A stretch of 64,000 nt of DNA from Bifiguratus adelaidae. Taxonomy: Eukaryota; Mucoromycota; Endogonomycetes; Endogonales. Below are positions 33,136 to 44,204 of this stretch, piece after piece; position 1 is the first letter of the stretch, and each line of letters begins with the position of its first letter. The DNA is taken from positions 68,920 through 132,919 of the forward strand of contig MVBO01000002.1 of assembly GCA_002261195.1 (NCBI GenBank), in the 5' to 3' direction. The translations under genes were made by a program, and so were the position numbers. The notes beneath the pieces are model-generated. The model was not told the DNA's origin, ran no database searches, and saw only the letters and a program-made list of their open reading frames with translations.

Positions 33136-35468
33136 ATGGAGAAGGTTCAGGACGTTACTCAAAAGATTGAGGAGATGGTGGTGGGAAAGGAGGCAAAAAA
33201 GGTAGACAAGAAGGCTAAGAAAGTCAAGGCTTCAGAATCAGCCTATCCTTTGGAAGTGTCGCCTCCTCCACAGTACATTCAACACCGCATCAACATGTTT
33301 GATTCATTGTTGGCAAGGCAACAGGAAGCCTTGAAGAGTAGGTACATTCGACAGCTCGGTTGTCAATCCTAGATAGAATGCGTTTTGACCACTCAATGTC
33401 CACTAGATAAACCACGCGAAGAGATCACTGTTACTTTGCCCGACGGCAACACCAAGGTCGGTATCGCGTATGAAACTACTCCATTGGATATCGCGCTCGG
33501 TATCGCCAAGTCTCTAGCCGAAAAGACTGTGATCTCAAAGGTAGACGGTGAGCTTTGGGATCTCACTCGACCTTTGGAAAAGTCATGCAAGCTGGAATTG
33601 CTGGATTTTGAAAGTGATGATGGTAAAAAGGTGTTTTGGCACTCAAGCGCTCACATCTTGGGAGAGGCCTGCGAGCGGCATTACGGCTGTCACTTGTGTA
33701 TTGGACCGCCCATTGAGGACGGATTCTACTATGAAATGGGCATTCCCGATCGGTATATTTCACGCGTCGCGATATCTGATATGGAACTTACGCCGCAATA
33801 GGGTTGTCCAACCTACTGATTGGCCTGCCCTTGAGACCATTGCCAAATCCGCGATCAAGGATAAGCAGCCTTTTGTGCGACTGGAGGTTTCAAAAGCTGA
33901 CTTGCTGGAAATGTTCAAGCACAACAAGTACAAGGTTCACATCATCAACGACAAGATCCCTGATGGCACCAGCACCACTGTTTACCGATGTGGTCCGCTC
34001 ATTGATTTGTGTCGGGGACCCCACGTTCCTCACACTGGCCGAATCAAGGCATTTGCCGTGATGAAGGTGAGTTTTAGTACGCTGACCATAAATAGCCCGT
34101 TCTCAATGACGCGTCGGATAGGCTTCGGCATCCTACTTCTTAGGAGATGCAAAGAATGACTCTCTTCAGCGCGTCTATGGGGTCTCTTTCCCCGACTCCA
34201 AGCAAATGACCGAACACAAGAAGTTTTTGGAGGAGGCCGCCAAGTATGATCACCGAAAGCTCGGCAAGGAGCAAGAGCTCTTCTTCTTCCACGAATTATC
34301 ACCAGGAAGTGCATTCATGCTTCCCCACGGTGCTCGTATCTACAACAAACTGATCGAGATGATTCGCGATGAATATCGTGTCCGTGGTTTCTCAGAGGTC
34401 TATTCTCCCAACATGTACAACACTAAGCTATGGGAGGTGTCCGGTCACTTGCAAAACTACAAGGAAAACATGTTCTGCCTGGACGTAGATAAGGAAGAAT
34501 TCGCTCTCAAGCCAATGAACTGCCCTGGTCACTGCCTCATGTTCGGTCACACTGAACGATCCTACCGTGACCTACCCATTCGACTTGCTGACTTCGGTGT
34601 ACTCCACCGTAATGAAGCTTCTGGTGCTCTTAGCGGTTTGACGCGTGTCCGCCGGTTCCAGCAAGATGATGCTCATATCTTCTGCCGTCAAGATCAAATT
34701 GAGGAAGAAATTAGCAATTGCTTCGAGTTCATGAAGCATATCTACGGCATCTTTGGTTACAAATTCCACATGAAGTTGTCGACCCGACCAGAGAAGTACA
34801 TTGGTTCTCTCGAAGTCTGGAACGACGCCGAAGACCGCCTGAAACGAGGTCTCGAAAAGTTTGGTGTTGACTGGTGGATTGACGAAGGTGATGGCGCTTT
34901 CTACGGTCCAAAGATTGATGTCACCATCGAAGATGCCCTTCACCGCAAGCATCAATGTGCCACCATCCAATTGGATTACAATTTGCCCGAACGCTTCGAT
35001 TTGACCTACCGCACTGGCGAGAATACCAGTGAGGAGGCCAAGTCTCGTCCCGTTATAATTCATCGTGCCATTCTGGGATCTGTCGAACGTCAAATGGGTA
35101 TTCTCATTGAACACTTTAAGGGCAAATGGCCATTCTGGCTTTCCCCACGTCAAGTTATGGTGGTCCCTGTCACTCAAGCGTTCTTTGGATATGCTCAGGA
35201 AGTAGCCGACGCCATCTTGCAAGAAAACATGTATGTGGACGTTGATCTGTCCGACAACACCCTCAACAAGAAGATTCGCAATGCTGAAATTGCGCAATAC
35301 AACTTTGTCCTTGTGGTCGGTGGCGAGGAGCAATCGACCCGGTCGGTGAATGTTCGATGCAGAGATGATGTTGGTACCAAGGCAAAGACAGATACCGTAC
35401 CACTTGCCGAGGCCGTTCAACGGTTAGTTAACCTGGCCAATAGCAAGTCCAATGAGAGTCGCATTTAG
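33136..35468 (+). CDS. THS1: threonyl-tRNA synthetase
   Basis: Class II synthetase charging tRNA-Thr, cytosolic type. Four exons (33136-33337, 33407-33752, 33802-34066, 34122-35468) give about 719 residues. A lysine-rich extension is followed by the TGS domain ([19 protein letters not shown]) and the editing domain ([17 protein letters not shown], with HxxxH zinc/editing residues). Class II motif 1 lies near [16 protein letters not shown]; motif 2 reads [20 protein letters not shown] and motif 3 [14 protein letters not shown]. The catalytic-core zinc Cys lies in [10 protein letters not shown]. The anticodon-binding domain starts at [10 protein letters not shown]. An in-frame ATG at 33070 would add 22 residues but lies upstream of the TATA element. 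Confidence 0.96.
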
Positions 35469-35540
35469 ACCTGTGTCTTGTCGTTTAGAGGTCCTAATAA
35501 CTGAAAATGAAGCAAAGTAGTCTATTGCTGTAATGGCACA

Positions 35541-37975
35541 TTATTCCTTTCCTCCTATTAGCCCACGTCCCCAACTATTCAATACACGAGAGCATTGCGA
35601 TTTCGCGTGGCGACTTCGAGGGGTATCCCACAATCCGGCCGAGAACAATTGGCGTGCATAAAACACACATTGTTCCCAATGAAACTTATTGTATAATCGG
35701 TTCGCGATCGTGGCCTCGAAATCCGAGACATGCACTCCGCTGCCTTTCTCGTAAGGTTGTGGTGGTAAGATGGACCCTTGGTCCAACGTCGGATGCACTT
35801 CATGGTGCGTGTCATCGTCTTCAGGTACCACGTGCTCGAAGGTAGCTGACGATGTTTCGCGTACACCCAATTTGATGACAAAGTCGTCAGGCAGCACCCA
35901 GAATTCGCCTCCCATGAGGTAAGAACCAAACAGGCAACTGGCCTTGTTGTCCATGAAGCGTTCTGGGCACCAAGAGGTAACCTTCTTGGAGGCAATGACG
36001 ACGGGCTGGTAGTGAAACTCGTATTCCTCAGCTGGGTATACCTTGCTCACTTGGCTCCAGTGCTCATAGCACGTCGGACCGGCACCCAAGTCCCAATGGG
36101 TGTCATCAAGCGCAAAGTGGCCTTCGGATACCGCAGTAACAAGGGCTGATTTTGTGCGAGGCAACGGAACGTTGAGAGTATTAGTTGTTTCGCGCTGTTG
36201 TTGGACGACATTGACTCCGTTACGGACCCAGGGATTCTCCTCCTGTGAATCGGCCTGTTGAATGACTTTGAGGGGTGAAAAGGTAGGCACCACAAACATG
36301 TAACCCATTTGTAGCCTTGGAATAAATAAATCTTGGTTTTCCGCCATCGTTTGTCGAATGTTTGTGACGGGGATAATGTTTGGCTCAATGTACATGTAAA
36401 ATTCGGTCTGTGAGAACAAGCGAGCGATATTGCGATCCATGTTCTTGTTTAAAGCGAGATTCGGATTTTTGAGTGGCGCGGTGACGACAAGGTGAATAGT
36501 AACATGCTTCTTGAGAGATGGATGAGCTTGATGTTTTCGTTTAATGGCCGACAAAAAGTCTCTAGTACTTTGTGGGACTGGATCGGTGGGGGACTCGACA
36601 TGTAATGTTGCGGATACTGGTCCTAAGAGGGGGGGGGGTTGATGAAGCTGAAGCTTGAGCGTAATCACTCACCTTGCCACCTTTCGGCAAACCCAACGAG
36701 AGATTCGAATTCGCTCGCCATGACTACGGTTGTCAATGTGATCTCTGCCAGCGGCCGCTTGCCTGCCGATTGTTTCTTATCTGTAGACCGGCCTTGGCCG
36801 TCTCTCCCCAAGTCTTGCGCCAGTTTTTCATCTAGGTGAAGGAGTTCCTCCGATTCTATATACTGTACATCATCTTCAGCGGTCAGCCAGTAGGGTAAAA
36901 CATGTTCAAGCTGTGAAGGTATCGACTTTGAAAATGCCTTGTTAAGTTTGATGGAGGTGGTCAGGTTGTTGAGATCAGAATGCGTTGTCACTGAGAGAAA
37001 GCGGCACGTGAGTACAAGGCCAAAAACAGCAATCGTGCACGTACCATAACCATAGGCATTGCCAATGTTTAGTAATCGGTCTACATCGACCGGTGACTCT
37101 TCCTTAGCCACATTTTCCAACGCGGCTCCGCCGATTCTTCCTCCACTGATTCTTCCTCCACTGAGCCTGACGGATCCATGTAGTAAGGTAAATAGGCATG
37201 AAAAGGCCGTCCAGATGAACAAAAGCGCCTTCAACCAGCGTGAACGACCTAATCCTCGCAATATGGGTATTCGTGACACTGATGAAGAACCTCCAAATGC
37301 CTTGGACATGGCACCTCGCGGGAGTAGAGGGCCCGAAGGTGACATGTACTCACTCCACCACAGCTTCGTCTTATTCACCAACCGCCCTGACGTTGAGGTA
37401 GCGGTTGCGAAAGGTGTGACGACAAAATGACTTTTTTGTCGGTGTGGAGCCAAGAATCGCCCGTGCGTCCGAACACTAGGCGGTGCTGGAAGAGGCGCGC
37501 TATCATTAGGAACAGACACTGTGGATGTAAACGTGTGAGTATGGTTGGCTGAAGATGGATGAGGTGAAAGTGAGGTTGATGCGGCTCCATCAGTCTGCCT
37601 TTCAGACTTGAAACCAGGTGAATCAGCAATGGGAGAAAGACCCTTGCCGTTGAGTGAAAGATCTTGTGATGCAATTTGATGTCGACTTAGCGTGGTATCA
37701 ATACTGACGGTCGTCAAGGATGAGTTGCGTCGATGATGGCCAGCAGCAGGTTGAAAATGCTGCTGATGAGATGAGCGAGACAAGGACGAGGAAGATCCCT
37801 CCCCAGTGGGTGAACCACCAGTAGACAGGTTTTGGGATGTCCTGCGTCCCTGAAATGACTTTGGACGTGGAATGATGCGTTCAATCTCCGCCAACAAGAG
37901 GCAGCAGTACAAGGTCAAAGAGAAACTTTGGAAGCAAATAAATGTGACACAGTTGAGGGTGGGTTTCAGTGACAT
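35541..37975 (-). CDS. LARGE-like glycosyltransferase (GT49)
   Basis: Exons 37975-37045, 36990-36673 and 36622-35541 give about 776 residues. A Ser-rich N-terminal part is followed by a membrane anchor (WLKALLFIWTAFSCLFTLLHG), giving a type II Golgi topology. The glycosyltransferase part starts at ITLTTVVMASEFESLVGFAE, continues with GPVSATLHVESP, and has QTEFYMYIEPNIIPV and FHYQPVVIASKKV. These fit GT49 (B4GAT1 and the second domain of LARGE), which add glucuronic acid or related sugars to glycoproteins in animals. The fungal acceptor is unknown. The second intron ends in a 10-C tract before CTCTTAG. The start at 37975 is the first ATG in frame and gives an extra hydrophobic stretch, so a later ATG is possible. 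Confidence 0.82.
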
Positions 37976-38067
37976 ATGGCACGTGATCGCGAAGTAGAGC
38001 AGCTTCTTATTCAGATACCACTCAACATTGAGGTCTCCTTCTCTCTCTCTTTCACAATCCTTCGGTC

Positions 38068-38968
38068 ATGGCGACGGTAGCAAGACCAGTAGCTCCGTTG
38101 GAGGCGATCTTTAGGCCAGACTTTTCAAAGGTCACATTTGATTTCGAACCTTACTTGAAGGAGGATTTAAAGTTGGACTTGAATGGGAAGCCAAAGCAAG
38201 AAGGTAAGTGGCCTATGAATTCGATGGCGAGAGACATGGCTAAAGATGTGGTAGATGCGAGCGTGTGTAAATATTATCTACGGGGTACTTGCTTCAAGGG
38301 AGCAGCATGTCAATTTAAGCATACCAACACACGAGAAAAGGCGGTCGTCTGTAAGCATTGGCTCCGAGGTCTCTGTAAAAAGGGCGATCATTGCGAATTC
38401 CTTCATGAATTCAACTTGAAGCGTATGCCCGAGTGCTGGTTTTACTCCAAATACGGAGAGTGTTGCAACGGCGACGAGTGCATGTATCTTCATATTGATC
38501 CGGACAGCAAAATCAAGGAATGTCCATGGTATGCGCGTGGATTTTGTAAGCATGGTAAGTGACTACATTCATGGAGGATGGGGCAAGGTTAAAGTGAAGT
38601 AACATGCTCATCATTTATTTTAGGTCCCAACTGTCGCAACAAGCACGTCCGACGAATGATTTGCATCAATTATATTGCAGGATTCTGTCCTCTAGGTCCC
38701 AACTGTGCTAAGGGACATCCGAAATATGAAACACCGGTCATCGAGGAGGAAGAGGATTTGGGTCACGCTCGATTTGGTGGTCCAGTCGGTCCAAGACCCG
38801 GTTATCAAGGTTTCAAGAACCTGGAAGAAGTCACTTGCTTCAAGGTAAGTATACGCAGGTATACGAAAACGTAAAGTCAAGTTATTCACCTTGATTGCCT
38901 ATATCTAGTGCGGTGAGAAGGGTCACTATGCCAACAAGTGTCCCAATGGACGAACAGGTCCTCAGTAA
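38068..38968 (+). CDS. YTH1: cleavage/polyadenylation factor CPSF30/Yth1
   Basis: Zinc-finger subunit of the pre-mRNA 3' end processing complex; it recognises the AAUAAA signal. Three exons (38068-38554, 38624-38844, 38909-38968) give about 255 residues. Five CCCH fingers are visible (starting VCKYYLRGTC, VCKHWLRGLC, ECWFYSKYGEC, ECPWYARGFC, ICINYIAGFC). A C-terminal CCHC knuckle (CFKCGEKGHYANKC) is encoded across the last intron. Budding yeast Yth1 lacks this knuckle whereas animal CPSF30 and early-diverging fungi keep it. The start codon is 92 bp from that of the divergent GT49 gene, and a CT-rich tract precedes it. Confidence 0.95.
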
Positions 38969-39206
38969 AGGCCATCATTCGTGAAAATGAATGCGCAAAC
39001 GCACGCTTACCCCATACGTCATGTGATATCCAGTAGTGCGTGAGCGCTCGATGTGTAGCGATGGTATGCATGTATTCCCATGCCTTGTCGAAAGGTAGCC
39101 GTTGTCTAGTTGTCTTGTATATATTCCACATTTGCAACAATTGTACAATAAAGCACGCGTGTCTCACGCGAACTCTGCTATAATACACATCGCTGTATCT
39201 ATCTAA

Positions 39207-39778
39207 CTACACATTCTCCAATTCTACATCCCCATCCTCATCCATCATGTCCTCCTTTGTATCCTCTGAGGCAACCACAGTCTCTTGAGCCAATCGCTGT
39301 TCATCCTTGATCTCCACTTTTGGTGAAAAATGGACCTCTGGCCCGTCTCTGTCGGCAGCTATATCCCAACTCCTTGCTTCCAACTCCGCTATCCGTGTCT
39401 CCCATTGCCCGAATAATGTCTTATACTTGTTTATCACCTCATTCTGACGGGCAATCTTGGCTTTTAGCGCTTCAATCTCCTACTCGGTGTCAATACTCTC
39501 TCCAGGTCGAACGACATGCTCACCTGTTGACAAGCCACGTTTTCTTTTCCCAGCTCGCGTAACCGTATGCGATCCAAAGTCACTTGTAACTGCTTGGCAC
39601 TCGACCAGAACGTTTGCATATGTTCTCGAATAGACGTGACATCTAAAACGCGATGAGTATCAAAGTCCTGGTGCCTATCCAGCGTAGAGCGTGTACCTAG
39701 CGCCGCTGACTCGCGATCGGCGAGTAATTGCGACAATGCCAGTGTCCAGGCATGATCCATGCGCTCGATGGCTTCCAT
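39207..39778 (-). CDS. Mediator subunit MED28-like protein
   Basis: Two exons (39778-39524 and 39479-39207) separated by a 44-nt intron give about 175 residues. The protein is helical. The part IEALKAKIARQNEVINKYKT then LFGQWETRIAELE aligns in pattern with the conserved helix of animal MED28 (ELRNELQRKDALVQKHLTKL then RHWQQVLEDI), and the N-terminal WTLALSQLLADR/IREHMQTFWSSAKQL fits the preceding helices. The tail is acidic. MED28 is a head-module-associated Mediator subunit of Pol II. The call rests on short helical similarity only. It diverges from GDT1 with about 48 bp between start codons. Confidence 0.5.
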
Positions 39779-39826
39779 ACCTCAAATAGCGCCAATCTAA
39801 TTCCTCCGCTCTTTCCTTTTCACGTC

Positions 39827-40816
39827 ATGCAAAGACGGCGACTATTGTTGGCTCTTGTCACACTATGGATGTGGCATGTGGCTGCCCAAGTAGAGGAACT
39901 GGATGTGGTTGCACCTGTAAGTGACGAATAGCACCTTGGGATTCCATCATGCTCATTACCTGTCTAGATGATTGCGGATCCAATACCCAGTCATGTGGAC
40001 TCATCACGCCTCAATCAATTGGACGTGCAGGCAGTAGAAGAGCAAGAGGAGTCAAGTCGGTCATTTATTCTATCTCTATTGATGATTATCGTATCAGAAA
40101 TCGGTGACAAAACCTTTCTCATCGCTGCCATCATGGCGATGAAGCATTCACGCTTCCTCATCTTTTCAGCTGCATGGTCCGCACTGGCTGTCATGTCGAT
40201 TCTCTCTGCATTTTTAGGACACGCTGTTCCCAATCTCGTTCCAAGACGGTATACCATTTGGTTAGCCGCGCTCCTTTTTTTCGTCTTTGGCATCAAGATG
40301 ATGTATGAAGGATATCACATGTCTGGCGAGGAGCAAAAGGAAGAAATGGCGGAAGTGGAGGAAGAACTGTTGGAAAAAGAACACTCGGAAACGCTTCGTG
40401 AGGTGGAAGAAGGAACATCATCAGACACCGTCAATACCCGACAATCCTTTGACGACATTGACGATGGTGTGCCAGAAAGGCGCAAGGTGGAAAAGATGCG
40501 GGATGGATTGGTCAATCTCTGCCAACTCTTGTTTTCGCCCACCTTTGTTCAAACCTTTGTGATGACCTTTCTTGCCGAATGGGGCGATCGATCACAAATT
40601 GCAACCATTGCCCTCGCCAGTGCTTCCAATGCCGTCTATTGGGTTACCATAGGCACGATCCTCGGTCACGCTGCTTGTACAGGTATGGCCGTCGTGGGTG
40701 GACGCATGTTGGCTCAACGAATCAGTGTCCGTACCGTGACCCTCGCCGGCAGTGTCCTGTTTATTGGATTTGCCCTAGTGTACGTATACGAAGCTCTAGT
40801 GGAGGTAGAGGCGTAG
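39827..40816 (+). CDS. GDT1: GDT1/TMEM165-family Mn2+/Ca2+:H+ antiporter
   Basis: Golgi transporter supplying Mn2+ for glycosylation and buffering Ca2+. Two exons (39827-39916, 39968-40816) give 312 residues. A cleavable signal (RRRLLLALVTLWMWHVAAQ) is followed by two repeats, each with the diagnostic ExGD(K/R)(T/S) motif: SEIGDKTFLIAA and AEWGDRSQIATIA. Each repeat has three predicted helices, and an acidic cytosolic loop lies between them (KEEMAEVEEELLEKE). The size and order match yeast Gdt1. The presence of a GT49 Golgi glycosyltransferase nearby is probably coincidental. Confidence 0.94.
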
Positions 40817-41001
40817 CCCATTCTCCATGTGTATATTATAGACCACACACACTTGCATCTCTTTTTCCTATATACACCCTTGGTCATGCCTCAAGGTCGA
40901 GTTTTTCCCTTGACGAAAAGATAACTTTACAAGCTTGGTTTTCACACATCACAACTGTCCTTGTCGTCGTAAACGTCGGCGCTCTTCCAGCTAGTGGCAT
41001 G

Positions 41002-41265
41002 TCAGTGGCATTCACCGGTACGTTCGCCACTTACCCATCGTTTCTTGCACTCTCGGTACTGCAAAAAGTAGAATTCACATGCGGTGCGATCATAGTGATT
41101 CTGGTCGAGACATTTCATGGATTGCTTTTCTTCATCGGCACATGGGTTCATGTACTTTGTTGTCTCCTTCTTTTTGAACTTGTCGTTAAAGTCGGCCGGT
41201 GTAGAGAACTCGGTGTCGTCAAAGTTGGGTTTCGGCGGTGCGGGAGGTGGTTTGGTGAGTGGCAT
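41002..41265 (-). CDS. COX23: twin CX9C protein Cox23
   Basis: Intermembrane-space copper/cytochrome oxidase assembly factor imported by Mia40. Single exon of 87 residues. After a proline-rich start, the CHCH fold shows two CX9C motifs: CADEEKQSMKC and CEFYFLQYREC. The sequence between (LDQNHYDRTA) and the following KKRW are Cox23/CHCHD7-specific. The ATG at 41265 is the first in frame and the length fits the family. Confidence 0.9.
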   Translation of the reverse strand: MPLTKPPPAPPKPNFDDTEFSTPADFNDKFKKKETTKYMNPCADEEKQSMKCLDQNHYDRTACEFYFLQYRECKKRWVSGERTGECH

Positions 41266-41744
41266 CCTGTAAAAGGAAAGCTCGAAATGTGCGCCATTGT
41301 TTTTATACTTTTAGCTAAAGAAGCGGATAACAGTGGCATATTGTATAATGATGGGTGTGGGTTGTAAGCGAGTTTGATAATTGTGTTGAGATCATTGACA
41401 GATTTGCATTGTAGGTATAGAGACAGGCTTGCGATAAATGACCAGGTATTTGAGTGTCAATCCATATATATCTCCGTTCAAGGCAAGAGGATGCGCATGG
41501 AGAGTTGAACAAAATGTTTACTCCCTGCCGTTCTGCCCCACTATACCTTTCCAAGCTCAATTGTAATCATAGCGTAGCCATGGCCATATCACCTTTCCGA
41601 TCGCTCGCGCTCTCCAGTAGTTACCCGCGCCACATTTCACTGATTTGGAAATTGCAAGTGTTCGACGTTCCGTTAGGTTCGTTCTCTTGCTCCCACCGTT
41701 AGACTTGCCTCATTTGCCAAGACACACATATACACACGCTACAC

Positions 41745-43499
41745 ATGGACGCGAGTCCAAAACCCACGGCCTTTGGTCTACCCGTACCTACATTACAAAC
41801 CCGTCGTAGTCCGAGTCCAGCTTCAGACGGTGAAAAGAAAAAGCATCGTCCGACTAAGTTTTGGAAGCATCTCTTAACCTCGCAGGGTAGACGAAAGCGA
41901 GAAGCGTCTCAAGAAATAGAAGAAGGAGGTTCGAAACCCTTGTTGGCGGCTCAAGAAGTCAAGGTCAATTCGCTCACCACCTATCTTCAGGAATATGTGG
42001 GGATTTACTCCGAGTCGCATCGAGACGAGGTGATCTTGCTGCTCAAGCGAAATGATTGGAATAGTGATGCGGCGATTCAAGAAGTCAAGAATATCATGGA
42101 TGCGGAAGAAGGTGTTTTGGTGGAGATTAATCCAGATGTCACTTTGGTGGGAGCAGAGAATGAGATGCTGACATCATGTTATATCGGTAGGTTGCTTGCA
42201 TCGCCAGTGAATGTTATAAGTGATGCTCATGTTGGTCTATAGATAGTCTACTGTTTGCCATGTTTGTGAGCTTGATAGCCTTTGAACCGGTAAGCAAATT
42301 ATAGGTATCGGTCCGCATGCTCATTCAGTAACAGATGCTCTTTGTGGAAACATCCGATGCCGAAACGAAACGGCTTCAGACACTATTGCGCTTATTTGTC
42401 AATAATTTAAGATCAGGCAAGCTTGTTCGAGTCGATGCAGTTCACGAATTACGCGTTCAGCTTCTCAACTGCGGTTGGACGGGCCTGGATCGGGTTCACG
42501 GTGTACCCACGCAAGAGGATGTGACGGAGCTCTTTCTCTTTCTTACCAACAAGTTTCGATTACCGTATCTACCCGTAGGTGACTTGCCACGCGCAATGAT
42601 GTGTTAATGCGCGTATAGGTTCAAGTACGTCTGTTTCATGGAGCCAACGTCGATGCGGATGATGATCGCATGACCACAGAGCGGATGCTTTCCCTTTCCA
42701 TTCCATCCACCATTGCTGGCACCGGTCCAGTAACGCTAGAATCCTTGATTGCTGAACATTTTTACAATAACGTCGTTACAGGCATTAAGCGCAACGTCGA
42801 CAGCACGTCCATGTCAGCGTCTTCGATTGATAAGTCTAGCTACTTTATGGTCGACACGACATTGAGCGGTGAAAAGAAAAGGCCGCCCAAACAACGCGAG
42901 ATGCTCGTATCCGCATGGCAGGTCTTGGAACTCTTACCTTTTTACGTCACCTCGAATGAGCAAGGCGAAACCTCCCTCCCGCACGCTGGCGAGTTTTCAG
43001 ACAAGACGCTGATGCTACCCATGGCTCTCAAACGCTACGAATACGACATGTATGGAAGAAGCAAACGCATCCCCCGAGACATTCTCATTCCCTCCGAAAT
43101 TTTTCTTTCTCAATTTGTTGGCGAAACCCTTGAAACCTGTCCCGATTGTCAAAAACCACTTCAACATGTGGCCGTTTTACGATCCGTCATTTGCCATCAA
43201 GGCGATTCACCCAATGCCGGTCACTATGTAGCCTTTAGTGCCCGTCGTACCGGTGATCAATGGAGCTGGCTTGCCCTAGGTAGGTTCAATCTCCGTCTTA
43301 TCAGTAACACATGCTCAATCCGTCGTAAGATGACATGGACCTTCACCATCGCGTCAAAACCTTTTCCACCCCAAATGCCATCAATGACATGTATACCCAA
43401 TTCTCAAAAGAAGCTTACATGCTCTTTTATGAGCTCGAAACCACCTGTGATCATGACCGACCACGCCTAGACAACACGAATCATTGTGCACTTCAATAA
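41745..43499 (+). CDS. UBA-containing ubiquitin C-terminal hydrolase (USP)
   Basis: Five exons (41745-42186, 42243-42289, 42335-42574, 42619-43279, 43330-43499) give about 519 residues. Residues ~75-120 (YLQEYVGIYSESHRDEVILL then KRNDWNSDAAIQEV) look like a UBA/CUE helix bundle. The USP Cys box is unusual: NEMLTSCYIDSLLFAMF, where most USPs read GNTCYxNS; the nucleophile Cys is kept. A zinc-ribbon half is present (CPDCQKPL). The His box is NAGHYVAFSARR, followed by the WLALDDMDLHH region. It should cleave ubiquitin from substrates; the target is unknown. The 47-nt second exon splits the catalytic helix. Confidence 0.85.
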
Positions 43500-44204
43500 G
43501 AACAATTACCCGTCATTTCGGGTCGGTCACACGACCACCGATGGAAGTGTGCCAAAAAAGCGTTGCTGTGACTTGGTCATGCACTCGGATGGTTACATAG
43601 AGAGGCTATGCTATCGTGATTGCATCTATACACTCACTCTGGCCCAGCCATCTCATCCCATTCATCTTATTCCCCATCCCCATTATCTTATTCACACACC
43701 TTTAAACCACTCGTATTCAGTCACACAAAAACTTGTACGACAATGAACCAACGTGATTGGATAAATAGAGAGCGCCATTCTTGAGCAGAGTATTGTCCTT
43801 TCCTCTTTGCGAGTTGTCTTGCAAGGCTTCTGCTTTTCTTGCTCTCGGTACCCTTCTTCTTTTCGGCTCTCTCGAGCTCTTTTCTTTGACTTTTGTTCTT
43901 GTCTTGCTGCTTTTCTTCGCTCGTCTCTGTTGCACCGACTTGTTGGGCACCTTCACTTTACCTTGGGAACACACGACAGGAGCGAACAGGTCTCGACTTG
44001 ACAACAGCCATTCCTGGACTTTGTCATCATTCGCATGCGCTTGTCATTCGACTAGCTTCTGTCACTCACTCGCTTTCTTCACACGCATAGACTCTTGTCT
44101 CGGCTCGCCGTTCTTTCAACCACACAATAGCCAGAAATTTTCCACCAATCATTTCGCTCAATCTTGTCTTTTTGTTTCCCGTCGCATGAGCCATCATCCT
44201 TGTG
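43500..44204 (+). other. pyrimidine-rich leader of the HMG-box gene
   Basis: From about 43790 to 44190 the plus strand is strongly enriched in C and T, with many TCTT and CTTTT runs. This looks like a long 5' untranslated leader of the HMG gene. Frames here are composition artefacts. Confidence 0.45.

Noticed and set aside
34572-35420. 282-codon open frame antisense to ThrRS
   Set aside because: It mirrors the codon-biased ThrRS exon, has no domain features and lies fully inside a conserved gene.
36629-36640. Ten-G tract as a possible G-quadruplex
   Set aside because: It is the complement of the polypyrimidine tract of the second GT49 intron; a single run cannot form an intramolecular quadruplex.
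43717-44004. 95-codon Lys/Arg-rich minus frame
   Set aside because: Its composition is the complement of a CT-rich leader; no start context or motif.
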